A DNA stretch of 64,000 bases, from NCBI GenBank assembly GCA_024691305.1, contig JAILNS010000015.1, positions 248,001 to 312,000 on the forward strand, in the 5' to 3' direction. Of the stretch, positions 33,637-42,056 are shown in pieces. The DNA is from Lachnospiraceae bacterium (GTDB lineage Bacteria; Bacillota; Clostridia; Lachnospirales; Lachnospiraceae). The number at the start of each line of letters is the position of its first letter. Position 1 is the first letter of the stretch. The position numbers and the translations under genes were made by a program. The notes beneath the pieces were generated by a model. That model saw only the letters and a list, made by a program, of their open reading frames with translations, searched no databases and was not told where the DNA came from.

Positions 33637-34113
33637 ATGTTCAGACCAATGAGAAGATTCAAACAGCAGATCGATGAAGCAGAATGTATAGAAATACTTA
33701 AATCAACCAAAAGAGGGGTTTTATCTCTGATCGGAGATGACGGTTATCCATATGGTGTCCCAATAGATCACTGGTACTGCGAAGATGATGGGAATATCTA
33801 TTTTCACGGGGCCAGGGAGGGACATAAAACAGATGCCATAAAGAAATGCAATAAAGCAAGTTTTTGTGTATATGATGAGGGATATGTAAATCCCGGAGAA
33901 TGGGCACTAAATATCAAGAGTGTGATAGTGTTCGGCAAGATGGAATTTGTCACTGATGAGGAACTTTCGGTCAAAATCTGCAGCGAGCTTGTATATAAAT
34001 TCACCGACGATCAGGAATATCTTCAAAAAGAATTAAAAAGTTCTCTGTCACATGTTTTATGTCTTAAGTTTATTCCGGAATACATGACCGGAAAACTTGT
34101 TAACGAATCCTGA
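33637..34113 (+). CDS. Pyridoxamine 5'-phosphate oxidase-like flavoprotein (NimA-like)
   Basis: This is an FMN-binding split-barrel protein of 158 residues. It begins FRPMRRFKQQI, typical of the nitroimidazole-resistance/PNPOx-like group. RGVLSLIGDDGYPYGVPIDH and IYFHGAREGHKTDAI follow as flavin-site blocks. AGAGGA precedes the ATG. The physiological role is not known; relatives are annotated as pyridoxamine oxidase-related or Nim-type reductases. It lies 22 bp after the broken gene. Confidence 0.85.
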   Translation: MFRPMRRFKQQIDEAECIEILKSTKRGVLSLIGDDGYPYGVPIDHWYCEDDGNIYFHGAREGHKTDAIKKCNKASFCVYDEGYVNPGEWALNIKSVIVFGKMEFVTDEELSVKICSELVYKFTDDQEYLQKELKSSLSHVLCLKFIPEYMTGKLVNES

Positions 34114-34177
34114 AATAATAATTTGGTATTACGTGTTAAAATAATTGCCCCAAAAAATTTCTCGGAGAGTAGTATTT

Positions 34178-34229
34178 ACCGATTTATATCTATCGGATAA
34201 ATATCAGTTTTTCCGATAGTTATATCTAT
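34178..34229. repeat. Short direct and inverted repeats upstream of the tyrosine recombinase
   Basis: CCGATTTATATCTAT (34179-34193) recurs as CCGATAGTTATATCTAT (34213-34229). In addition CTATCGGA (34190-34197) and TCCGATAG (34212-34219) form an inverted pair. The cluster lies 88 bp before the recombinase gene and could be a binding site for it or for a regulator. Only two copies exist, so it is not an array. Confidence 0.45.
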
Positions 34230-34264
34230 AATTAGTAGGAAGAGTGGTTTTACGCCTCAATATA

Positions 34265-34273
34265 TGGTATATT
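34265..34273 (+). promoter_or_regulatory. Possible extended -10 promoter of the recombinase gene
   Basis: TG at 34265-34266 followed by TATATT (34268-34273) forms an extended -10, 43 bp before the ATG. There is no recognisable -35. Confidence 0.33.
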
Positions 34274-34316
34274 ATTAATAAGCGTTTTTCTTCTATATGA
34301 AAGGCATTTTTATTAT

Positions 34317-35384
34317 ATGGGTAAGGATTCCGAATATTATAAAAACAAATCTCGTTCCGCTAAAATTAAACTTCAGGAACTTATGCAGGACCTTCCTCAG
34401 GCTGCACGTGATTTTATATATGATAAACAGATCTCGTCACAGCCAAGTACACTTGTTGCATATTGTTATGACCTCTTAATGTTTTTTCGATTTTTGAAGG
34501 ACCGTAACCCATATTTCTCCAATATGGAGATCTCAAAAATCAATATAGACAATCTTGCAAATCTGTCCAGTGAAGACATCGTTGAGTATCAGCGTTATCT
34601 TGAATTCAATGTAGTCGGCGAACAACACGAAAACGGCAAAAAAGCCATTGCACGTAAAATGAGTCCTTTGCGCGGAATGTTCCGTTATCAGTATGAACAT
34701 GGATATATCGACCATGATCCGATGATCCTGGTCAAACTACCTCGTATAAAAAAGGATAAAAACATTGTACGTATGGATAATTATGAGGTTCGTGCCGTTT
34801 TGGGTGCCATTGAACACGGAAATTCCCAAATGTCCGACAGGCAGCTTAAATACTGTACAAAGACGCGCGAACGTGATCTGGCGATACTAACGCTTATGTT
34901 AAATACAGGGATCCGTGTCTCCGAATGTGCCGGTTTGGATGTTGGTGACGTTGATCTGATTGTGAATTCTTTAACAATAGTGAGAAAGGGCGGGGCGCAG
35001 GATATTGTTTACTTCGGTGATGAGGTAAATAATGCTTTAAAGACCTATATTGACGGTGAAAGAACCACGATAATTCCCGAAAAAGGCTCAGAAAACGCAC
35101 TCTTCCTCTCCCTTCAGAAAAAAAGGATCAGTATAGATGCAATAGAGAATCTCGTTAAGAAATATGCAAAAATGGTTGTTCCAAATAAAAAAATCACGCC
35201 TCATAAGCTCAGAAGTACATACGGTACTGCCCTCTATCGTGAAACAGGCGATATAAGGCTTGTTGCTGACGTTTTAGGCCATGAAAACGTAAACACGACC
35301 GTCAATTACTATGCTGCAATAGATGATGAGCATAAGCGACTGGCGGCCGGTGCTGTTGATTTTAAAAAGGATAATAAAACATAA
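34317..35384 (+). CDS. Tyrosine recombinase/integrase, XerC/XerD-like
   Basis: This is a site-specific recombinase of 355 residues. The N-terminal SAM-like core-binding domain covers about residues 30-150. The catalytic domain has Arg200 (TGIRVSE), the beta-hairpin Lys in RKGG, H-K-L-R at 296-299, the GHENVNTTV histidine and the nucleophile Tyr331 or Tyr332 in VNYYA. GAAAGG lies about 11 bases upstream of the ATG. No prophage, cassette or flanking att duplication is evident, so a chromosomal housekeeping or stand-alone integrase is likely. It converges with the cytidylate-kinase-like gene, with only 12 bp between. Confidence 0.92.
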   Translation: MGKDSEYYKNKSRSAKIKLQELMQDLPQAARDFIYDKQISSQPSTLVAYCYDLLMFFRFLKDRNPYFSNMEISKINIDNLANLSSEDIVEYQRYLEFNVVGEQHENGKKAIARKMSPLRGMFRYQYEHGYIDHDPMILVKLPRIKKDKNIVRMDNYEVRAVLGAIEHGNSQMSDRQLKYCTKTRERDLAILTLMLNTGIRVSECAGLDVGDVDLIVNSLTIVRKGGAQDIVYFGDEVNNALKTYIDGERTTIIPEKGSENALFLSLQKKRISIDAIENLVKKYAKMVVPNKKITPHKLRSTYGTALYRETGDIRLVADVLGHENVNTTVNYYAAIDDEHKRLAAGAVDFKKDNKT

Positions 35385-35396
35385 ATACAGATCCGA

Positions 35397-36023
35397 TTAT
35401 CTGTTTTCGTAATCTTCTACAAACTGGGCAATAAATTTAACTGTTCCTTCGATACCTAAAACCGAACTGTTAACAGTCATATCATAAGTTGTGGCATGTC
35501 CCCATTTTGATGAAGCATAATAATTATAATAACTCTGTCTTTGCTTGTCTTTCTTGTTCATAAATTCTCTGGCTTTTGCTTCGCTTGTTATTTCCGAATG
35601 CCGCTCTAAAATACGTTTGATCTTGCATTCTTCATTAGCACAAATGAACAGATTTATCACATTATCATAATCTGCAAGTGCATAATCGGCACATCTGCCT
35701 ACCAGTACGCAGGGACCCTCATCGGCGATCTTTTTGATGGTATCAAACTGTGCAAGGAATATCTTATGGCTTATGGGCATATCTATAAAAGATGATGAAT
35801 TATAGCCAAATGAATAGGTATCCATTACAAGATTATATAAAAACGAATTGGTGGGCCTTTCATCGTTATTTTCAATTATCTCTTTACAAAATCCAGAATC
35901 TTTAGCCACTCTGGTAATAAGTTCTTTATCGTAATAAGGAATGCCAAAATACTCAGCGAGTTTTTCACCTATTTCACGTCCTCCGGAACCAAATTGACGA
36001 CCTATTGTAATAACAGTTTTCAT
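35397..36023 (-). CDS. Cytidylate kinase-like protein (CMK-like family)
   Basis: This is a P-loop nucleotide kinase-like protein of 208 residues. The P-loop is GRQFGSGGREIGEKLA, followed by GIPYYDKELI and VLVGRCADYAL. It belongs to the CMK-like family rather than being a normal cmk, which lies at 13080. Start 36023 is chosen because GAGAGG is 8 bases upstream; an in-frame GTG at 36032 is only 2 bases from that site. Its phosphate acceptor is unknown. It is the last gene of the minus-strand series, after the pseudouridine synthase. Confidence 0.85.
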   Translation of the reverse strand: MKTVITIGRQFGSGGREIGEKLAEYFGIPYYDKELITRVAKDSGFCKEIIENNDERPTNSFLYNLVMDTYSFGYNSSSFIDMPISHKIFLAQFDTIKKIADEGPCVLVGRCADYALADYDNVINLFICANEECKIKRILERHSEITSEAKAREFMNKKDKQRQSYYNYYASSKWGHATTYDMTVNSSVLGIEGTVKFIAQFVEDYENR

Positions 36024-36035
36024 ATCGATCACCTC

Positions 36036-36971
36036 TCAATCCCTAAATATATTCATAAGTTTGTCGTAATAATCGGGCAAAGGAGCTTTAAACTCCATAT
36101 ATTCACCGGTGGTTGGATGTATAAATCCTATGATATAAGCATGCAGACATTGTCCGTCAAGCTTCATGGGAGCTTTTAACCCAAGATCATGTCCATACAA
36201 AGGATCACCTAAAACCGGATGATGAATATGATCCGTATGAACCCTTATCTGATGAGTTCTTCCGGTTTCCAAAACACAGGCAACTTCAGTAAAATGATCA
36301 AATCTGTTAAGGACCTTTATATGGGTGACGGCTTTTTTGCCGTGCATATCATCACAAACTGCCTGACGCTTCCTGTCATGCGGATCACGGCCTATAAATC
36401 CTGAAACGGTAATTTCATCCGTATCGATAACTCCACAGCATATAGCACGATATTCGCGTTTGATACTATGTTCTTTTAACTGGTCTGCGATACTTATATG
36501 AGCCTTATCATTCTTACATATTATCAAAGAACCTGTAGTATCTTTATCGATCCTGTGAACAATACCTGGGCGCATAAACCCGTTTATACCGGATAATGAG
36601 TCCTTACAATGATATAATAACGCATTTACCAGGGTATCGTCCATATGCCCTGCAGAAGGATGTACTACCATACCTTTGGGCTTATTAACGACGATAAGAT
36701 CATCATCCTCATAAAGGATATCAAGAGGATGATCCCAGGGAATGATGTCAGGAATCTCACTTTCAGGAACAAGCATGGTAATATGCTGACCGGAACTGAC
36801 CTTATATGAATTTTTATTTACAGTAAGATCATCGGCATGGATATTACCGTCCGAAATGAGCTTTTGGATATAACTTCTTGAAAAATCCGGAAATGTATCT
36901 GCAACCCATTTATCGATACGTAGTCCGTCGCATTCATCGTCGACAATATCCTTATATACTTTATTCTCCAT
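36036..36971 (-). CDS. RluD-family 23S rRNA/tRNA pseudouridine synthase
   Basis: This enzyme isomerises uridine to pseudouridine in structured RNA. The protein has an N-terminal S4 RNA-binding domain (about residues 12-75, RIDKWVADTFPDFSRSYIQKLI) and the catalytic RluA-type domain with HRIDKDTTG (catalytic Asp), VNKPKGMVVHPS and ETGRTHQIRVH. ATG 36971 has GGAAA at suitable spacing; an in-frame ATG at 36980 is equally possible and would lengthen it by three residues. Either start lies inside the 3' end of lspA, a lspA-rluD arrangement common in Firmicutes. Confidence 0.93.
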   Translation of the reverse strand: MENKVYKDIVDDECDGLRIDKWVADTFPDFSRSYIQKLISDGNIHADDLTVNKNSYKVSSGQHITMLVPESEIPDIIPWDHPLDILYEDDDLIVVNKPKGMVVHPSAGHMDDTLVNALLYHCKDSLSGINGFMRPGIVHRIDKDTTGSLIICKNDKAHISIADQLKEHSIKREYRAICCGVIDTDEITVSGFIGRDPHDRKRQAVCDDMHGKKAVTHIKVLNRFDHFTEVACVLETGRTHQIRVHTDHIHHPVLGDPLYGHDLGLKAPMKLDGQCLHAYIIGFIHPTTGEYMEFKAPLPDYYDKLMNIFRD

Positions 36972-37698
36972 TACTGTCATTTTCCGTATCTGTTGTAGAT
37001 TTATCGACTGAATTATCGGTATTTATTTGCTTAGTATCTGATTCCTGCTTAACCTTTTCTTCTGTTTTTGTTGTAACAGACTCCTCTTTCTTTTCAGAAT
37101 TTATATCGTCATTGACTGATTCAGTCGATATGCCACTTTGTTGACCGGATTGGTCATATCTGTTTTTATTATCTTCAAATGTTCTGTATCCGGAAGTTCT
37201 GAAACTTAAGAATCTAAGGTCATCATCTTTGTATGCGAACAGCAACACAAGAACTAAAACAAATGTTGCACACGTCACATATATATCCGCAACATTGAAT
37301 ATCGGGAAGTTTATGATCTTTATATAGATAAAATCCACAACATAATTGAGTTTTATCCTGTCGATCATATTTCCTATGGCTCCGGAAGCTATGAATGTGA
37401 GCAAAATATGCAATATGATATATTTACGTTTTGCAGGGGCTTTGATCAGAACATAAGCTATACATCCCAGGATTATCACGGCCACAAAGATAAAGAATAT
37501 CTTCTGATTTTGCATCATCCCGAAAGCCGCTCCTCTATTTTCAAGATAATTCAGTTCAAGTACACCTGAGATGACAGGTATCGCACTTTTATCTTTTAGA
37601 GTAACTACTGCCAGAGCCTTGGTATACTGATCTGCAATGATCAATATTATCATAAATACAATATCAATTATAAGATTAGGAACAGTTCTCTTGGTCAT
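36961..37698 (-). CDS. lspA: Lipoprotein signal peptidase LspA with long C-terminal tail
   Basis: This membrane aspartyl protease cleaves the signal peptide of prolipoproteins. The first 165 residues contain four membrane segments and the family motifs ENRGAAFG, GNMIDR with VVDFI, and FNVADIYV, which carry the two catalytic aspartates. About 80 hydrophilic residues follow, rich in Asp, Glu, Ser, Thr and Lys, which ordinary LspA lacks; they would lie in the cytoplasm. The start overlaps the aroB stop in TGATG. The 3' end overlaps the pseudouridine synthase gene. Confidence 0.95.
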   Translation of the reverse strand: MTKRTVPNLIIDIVFMIILIIADQYTKALAVVTLKDKSAIPVISGVLELNYLENRGAAFGMMQNQKIFFIFVAVIILGCIAYVLIKAPAKRKYIILHILLTFIASGAIGNMIDRIKLNYVVDFIYIKIINFPIFNVADIYVTCATFVLVLVLLFAYKDDDLRFLSFRTSGYRTFEDNKNRYDQSGQQSGISTESVNDDINSEKKEESVTTKTEEKVKQESDTKQINTDNSVDKSTTDTENDSNGE

Positions 37699-38813
37699 CA
37701 GTCTTCCTCATTCCAGATTATTTCATTTACGGCATCTAATATATCCTTGTCGGTAACTGTTTCATCTATGATCGCAGATCCGATACGATTTAAAAGGATA
37801 AATCTGATCTTGTCACCATTCATTTTTTTATCGGATTTGGTAAGATTTAGTATTTCTTCGGGATCGATATCATCAACAGTTATAGGAAGATTAAAAGGAA
37901 CGAACATATCACGTATCTCATAGAATTCTTCCATGGATATAAGTTTATGATGCCATGATATAAATGCAGCCGCTACACATCCAAGTGCCACACATTCACC
38001 GTGCAGCATTTTAAAATTACGTGATTTTTCTATGGCATGCCCTATGGTATGACCAAAATTAAGCAATGCTCTTTCACCTTTTTCCGTTGCATCGTTATCT
38101 ACAACCTTACCTTTGATAAGACAGTTATTATAGACCATTACCTTTAGGGTTTCGTAGTCACGCTCGCATATTTCATACATCTTATCTATAAGCCATGAGT
38201 AAAACTTATCATCTTTGATAAGTCCGTGTTTCATGACTTCTGCAAAACCTGAAAAATACTGTCTGTCATCGAGTGTATCAAGGGTTTTTAGATTCATATA
38301 AACAAGACGCGGATTCTTAAAAGCACCTACCATATTTTTATATCCGTCGAAATCCACACCGGTTTTACCGCCGACAGATGAATCACATTGTGAAAGTAAT
38401 GTGGTCGGAATCTGTATAAAATCAATACCGCGCATATAAGTTGCAGCAACAAAACCGCACATATCTCCGATAACGCCTCCACCAAGCGCAGCGATCATGT
38501 CATGCCTGTCATACCCATTTTCGATCAGGTGGGTATAAACGGTCTTAACAACATCAAGAGTCTTATTTTCTTCTCCTGCAGGTATTTCACAGACAGTCAC
38601 GGTATCAAATTTATCCGCAAGCAGTTCTCTGACTTTATCCGAATATAACGGACTGACATTGGAATCTGTCATTATACATATTCTTTTGTATTTTTCGTTT
38701 AATGCTATGATCTCATCCGAAAGTAAGTCGAATGAATCCGAATAAACAATATCATAGACAGGTTCCCCGGACTTTTGTATTGTAAGTCTGTCATCTTTTA
38801 CGTATTTAACCAT
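37698..38813 (-). CDS. aroB: 3-dehydroquinate synthase AroB
   Basis: This is the second step of the shikimate pathway, cyclising DAHP with NAD+ and a divalent metal. The 371-residue protein has the signatures AALGGGVIGDMCGFVAATYMRG, IPTTLLSQCDSSVGGKTG, FAEVMKHGLI and FGHTIGHAIE. AGGA lies 7 bases upstream of the ATG. No other shikimate gene is adjacent. It overlaps lspA by one base, so the two are co-translated. Confidence 0.97.
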   Translation of the reverse strand: MVKYVKDDRLTIQKSGEPVYDIVYSDSFDLLSDEIIALNEKYKRICIMTDSNVSPLYSDKVRELLADKFDTVTVCEIPAGEENKTLDVVKTVYTHLIENGYDRHDMIAALGGGVIGDMCGFVAATYMRGIDFIQIPTTLLSQCDSSVGGKTGVDFDGYKNMVGAFKNPRLVYMNLKTLDTLDDRQYFSGFAEVMKHGLIKDDKFYSWLIDKMYEICERDYETLKVMVYNNCLIKGKVVDNDATEKGERALLNFGHTIGHAIEKSRNFKMLHGECVALGCVAAAFISWHHKLISMEEFYEIRDMFVPFNLPITVDDIDPEEILNLTKSDKKMNGDKIRFILLNRIGSAIIDETVTDKDILDAVNEIIWNEED

Positions 38814-38838
38814 ATTTATATTCCTATTTTCAAATAAA

Positions 38839-38860
38839 GCCTTCCCGATAAAGGGAAGGC
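38839..38860 (-). terminator. Possible weak terminator between sepF and aroB
   Basis: On the minus strand an 8-bp stem (GCCTTCCC with GGGAAGGC) closes a 6-base loop and is followed by TTTATTTG. The U tract is interrupted, so it may only attenuate transcription into aroB. Confidence 0.5.
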
Positions 38861-38887
38861 CGTATTTATCGAAACTGTATCATTGTA

Positions 38888-39376
38888 TTATTTTCTGCTG
38901 ATCTCTACATCAAGAGTACCTGTTACAAGATCCTGGAAATCTCCCGATACATCAACACTGGGTGGCGTTAAGATAAATATGTAATGAGATATCTTTTGAA
39001 GAGTACCATCCATTGCATAACATGATCCGGATGCAAAGTCTATGATCCTTTGAGCTATATCGGTATTTAAACCTTCCATATTAAGGACTACGGTACGATT
39101 GGCAAGAAGCGTATCAGTTATCTCTCTTGCATCCTCAAACATGGTAGGCTTGACTACACATACTTCCATTCCGTTGCCCATAGTCTTTTTGTTACCCCTG
39201 GATATTCTTGCAACTCTTTTTGCTATAGGTTCGGAATCCGCATCATCCGATGATTTAGAACTCGAAGATTTCTTAAATAAAGGTTCGGACTCTTCCATAT
39301 ATTCTTCTTCATCGTCGTAGAATTCATCATCCCCATCGATTTGAAAAATACCTTTCATTTTATCCCTGACTGACAT
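38888..39376 (-). CDS. sepF: Cell division protein SepF
   Basis: SepF anchors and bundles FtsZ filaments at the membrane. The 162-residue protein has a short N-terminal segment, an acidic/serine linker (about residues 15-55) and the C-terminal SepF domain with VVKPTMFEDAREITDTLL, TVVLNMEGLNTDIAQRIIDF and SCYAMDGTLQKIS. A GGAGG site is 9 bases upstream of the ATG. It follows yggS by 16 bp, matching the yggS-sepF order of Firmicute division clusters; ylmG and divIVA are not present here. Confidence 0.95.
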   Translation of the reverse strand: MSVRDKMKGIFQIDGDDEFYDDEEEYMEESEPLFKKSSSSKSSDDADSEPIAKRVARISRGNKKTMGNGMEVCVVKPTMFEDAREITDTLLANRTVVLNMEGLNTDIAQRIIDFASGSCYAMDGTLQKISHYIFILTPPSVDVSGDFQDLVTGTLDVEISRK

Positions 39377-39392
39377 TTTAATAATCCTCCGA

Positions 39393-40085
39393 TCAAATAT
39401 AGTTCCTGGCCCCGAATATGCCGGTCCCTACACGTACCATAGTAGAACCTTCTTCAATAGCAACCTCATAATCACCGGTCATACCCATCGATAATTGTGT
39501 TCCGTTACCATTATCCTTTTTTTGTTTAATTATGTCAACAGATAACCGCCTTAAAGCCACAAAATATTGACGATTTGTGTTTGCGTCCACAGTATATGGT
39601 GCCACCGTCATAAAACCACACACCTCAATCCCCGGCAGATCACAAGCATGATCATATAATAAACCAGCTTCCGATAAGCCGGTCCCAAATTTAGATTCTT
39701 CATCAGCCACGTTTACTTCTATAAGTATCTTTACCGTTGTATTGTGTTTGACAGCCTCTTTGGATATTACATCTGCAAGCTTTATACTGTCGACACTGTG
39801 TATCATATATACTTTATCTATAATATATTTAACCTTATTGGTCTGCAGATGCCCTATCATATGCCAGCGTATATCTGAAGGCAGTTTATCGTACTTATCC
39901 ATGATCTCCTGGACTTTGTTTTCACCGAAATCCCTGCATCCTGCATCATAAGCTTCTTTAAGATCACTTACCGGTTTAGTTTTACTGACAGCGATCAGAC
40001 ATACGGAAGAACTGTCTCTGCCTGTACGGGCACATGCTTCATTTATATTTTTTTGTACTGACACCAGATTATCTTTTATCGACAT
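39393..40085 (-). CDS. YggS/PLPBP-family pyridoxal phosphate-binding protein
   Basis: This is a PLP-binding protein involved in vitamin B6 and amino-acid homeostasis, with no clear catalytic activity. The protein has the alanine-racemase-like barrel with the PLP lysine in CLIAVSKTKPVSD, FGENKVQE, WHMIGHLQTNKVKYI and the C-terminal LSMGMTGDYEVAIEEGSTMVRVGTGIFG. ATG 40085 fits GGAAAAG at 7-base spacing; an in-frame ATG at 40097 has no site. It is upstream of sepF as is usual. Confidence 0.93.
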   Translation of the reverse strand: MSIKDNLVSVQKNINEACARTGRDSSSVCLIAVSKTKPVSDLKEAYDAGCRDFGENKVQEIMDKYDKLPSDIRWHMIGHLQTNKVKYIIDKVYMIHSVDSIKLADVISKEAVKHNTTVKILIEVNVADEESKFGTGLSEAGLLYDHACDLPGIEVCGFMTVAPYTVDANTNRQYFVALRRLSVDIIKQKKDNGNGTQLSMGMTGDYEVAIEEGSTMVRVGTGIFGARNYI

Positions 40086-40117
40086 GATCTTTTCCATGCT
40101 TATTAACGGTTTGTTTT

Positions 40118-41506
40118 TTATTCGTATAAGGTTTCTCCGTCCAAAACCGTGGTTGAATCCAAAACTATATAGTCATATTCATTAAGACCGTATACAGTAT
40201 TGGGTTTTACTATCGAATAATCGTCATTCGAATAAAGAATTTTAACCTCTTTAAATTCCGCATAACCTTTATTAATGTTATATACTCCCTGCAGACTGTC
40301 TGTAAGTCTGATGATATATGTTTCATCCGAATCGGGTTTGTATATCAGGTCTCCGTTGCGTAACTCTATATTATCCAGATAATAATCCGTTTCTGTTTCC
40401 GAATATATGGATGTTTCTATAAATTCAACCGTTTTATTACCTTCATCATCGGTAGTTTCACGCATAACACCCTGTTTGCCCGATGAGCCTATGGTAATAA
40501 ACTCCTTGGGAACTATATAGAAATCCTTGGTTGCTATCGCGGAATTGGGTATCTTAAGTCCTGAGGAATTATCAAGCAATAGCTCAATATTAATAAATCT
40601 GTCTTCAGCAAATGTGATCATTGAGTTTGTAAACGACAGACCAATAAAGTAGTTTCCTTCAGCATCTATATGTTCGCTCACAGAAGCCCAGGAAGTATAC
40701 TGGTTCCTGGTGAACCTTACCTCAACATATTCCATTTCCATAAGCAGTGCAGCTGTTTCGGGATCTGTCTGTATGACTATCATCCAGTCTTCATTGGTAC
40801 ATAACTTATATACTGTATCCCCATTAGAGACAAGTTCGTTAGCTGCAAGCTGGGTATATGTATACTCAGACTGGTCAAAATCAGCTGCTGTGATAGTATC
40901 AAGAGTCTTATCCTCATATCCGTCATACATATAACTTATAACACCGTATGCAGATGAATATTTATAATGTACAAGAGATGAATTGATATCGGAAATATCG
41001 GAAATCGAACTTAGGACATCATAATTGGAAAGTTCTACAGCTTTGGAATTAATTGCATTTTTGAAACTGTATACTTCGGAAAAGTAATCTTCTTTAAATG
41101 TAGAGGAAAAACCGCTTATATCTGTCCTTATACGCGCCAGATCGGCATCGGTCATATGATTTTCTTCGGTGGTATCAGCAGCGGTATCAGAGAGTCTTCC
41201 GGTCTCATCAACGGTATAGACCAGATCGCCTACCGCAATGTGTTGTCCTTCCCTGACATAATAGTTCACATATCCGGAATCTGTTGCGGTCACTATCTCT
41301 TCGTTTCTGACAGCAATGCCTGTGTACAGGCTGTTTGTATAAAGAGAACCCTTTCTGACTTCATAAGGGGAAATATGCTTATTATTCACATATCCCGATA
41401 TAGCAACAATAAGTTCTATAAGAATAAACAAAAAAACAAAGATACCGATATTGATACCTCTGAATTTTCTATATTTAACTATGTTTGTAGGACCTGATTG
41501 TGCCAT
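40118..41506 (-). CDS. HlyD-like membrane-fusion/adaptor protein
   Basis: The 462-residue protein has one N-terminal membrane helix (about residues 17-38) and is otherwise extracytoplasmic. A lipoyl/barrel-sandwich half motif is visible at about residues 70-95 (TATDSGYVNYYVREGQHIAVGDLVYTV), the hallmark of HlyD-type adaptors. A helical segment and C-terminal beta domains follow. No transporter gene is adjacent; its neighbours are division genes. Homologues next to yggS/sepF in Lachnospiraceae suggest a conserved, undefined envelope role (inference from memory). Confidence 0.75.
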   Translation of the reverse strand: MAQSGPTNIVKYRKFRGINIGIFVFLFILIELIVAISGYVNNKHISPYEVRKGSLYTNSLYTGIAVRNEEIVTATDSGYVNYYVREGQHIAVGDLVYTVDETGRLSDTAADTTEENHMTDADLARIRTDISGFSSTFKEDYFSEVYSFKNAINSKAVELSNYDVLSSISDISDINSSLVHYKYSSAYGVISYMYDGYEDKTLDTITAADFDQSEYTYTQLAANELVSNGDTVYKLCTNEDWMIVIQTDPETAALLMEMEYVEVRFTRNQYTSWASVSEHIDAEGNYFIGLSFTNSMITFAEDRFINIELLLDNSSGLKIPNSAIATKDFYIVPKEFITIGSSGKQGVMRETTDDEGNKTVEFIETSIYSETETDYYLDNIELRNGDLIYKPDSDETYIIRLTDSLQGVYNINKGYAEFKEVKILYSNDDYSIVKPNTVYGLNEYDYIVLDSTTVLDGETLYE

Positions 41507-41514
41507 ATAACCTT

Positions 41515-41540
41515 AAAAAGCCCCCGGTCACCCGGGGGCT
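41515..41540 (-). terminator. Strong terminator after the P-loop protein gene
   Basis: On the minus strand a 9-bp very GC-rich stem (AGCCCCCGG with CCGGGGGCT) closes a 4-base loop and is followed by TTTT. It lies 11 bp after the P-loop gene's stop and just upstream of the HlyD-like gene. Confidence 0.9.
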
Positions 41541-41550
41541 TATAAACAAA

Positions 41551-41970
41551 TTATAACGCTTCTATAACTTTATCTTTGAGTTCATCCGGAATATTATTCG
41601 AATCTATAGTAACACTGATTATAAAATCAACCTTAAATGATTCACTTATCGAATCAAGTTTCGCGATAAGAGGAATGATACCATCACTGTCAATCCCTGC
41701 TATCTTCATAAGGCAATCCAAATACATTTTTTCAAGATCGTGATCCTGTGAAATTATACCTGTAACAAATCCGATAAACTGATCGGAATTGCTGATGCCG
41801 TATTCGCACACATTAATAAGTCTGATCCTGTTATTGAGCTCAAACATATGCTCTGTGCTTTTATCCAAATATACGATATTACCGTTTATTTCTTTAATCT
41901 CATTATTAACTTTATCAAGTAAAACTTTAGTTTTGCCTTTGCCCTTATCTCCTACTATTAACTGGACCAT
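41551..41970 (-). CDS. Small P-loop NTPase-like protein
   Basis: The 139-residue protein begins with a nucleotide-binding loop GDKGKGKTK (residues 7-15). Little else is recognisable, although IVYLDKSTEHMFELNN resembles the second strand of a RecA-like or kinase fold. It is too short for a full ATPase and may be a nucleotide-binding adaptor. AGGAGGG precedes the ATG. It has its own strong promoter (42025-42053) and terminator, so it forms an independent unit within the cell-envelope block. The function is unknown. Confidence 0.72.
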   Translation of the reverse strand: MVQLIVGDKGKGKTKVLLDKVNNEIKEINGNIVYLDKSTEHMFELNNRIRLINVCEYGISNSDQFIGFVTGIISQDHDLEKMYLDCLMKIAGIDSDGIIPLIAKLDSISESFKVDFIISVTIDSNNIPDELKDKVIEAL

Positions 41971-42024
41971 TGGACGAACCCTCCTATGATAGTATTTGGA
42001 TCAGACAGCGATCCTATTTCATTT

Positions 42025-42053
42025 ATTATATATTTTTACCCCTAATAATTCAA
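42025..42053 (-). promoter_or_regulatory. Sigma-A promoter of the P-loop protein gene
   Basis: On the minus strand TTGAAT (42053-42048) and TATAAT (42030-42025) are separated by 17 bases. This gives 4 of 6 matches at -35 and a perfect -10. It starts immediately after the dacA-like stop codon. Confidence 0.8.
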
Positions 42054-42056
42054 CTG

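Noticed and set aside
34178-34229. CRISPR-like repeat
   Set aside because: There are only two imperfect direct copies, no regular spacers and no cas genes.
35397-36023. Second copy of cmk
   Set aside because: The sequence belongs to the distinct CMK-like family and lacks the typical CMP-binding blocks of the true cmk at 13080, so it is not a duplicate.
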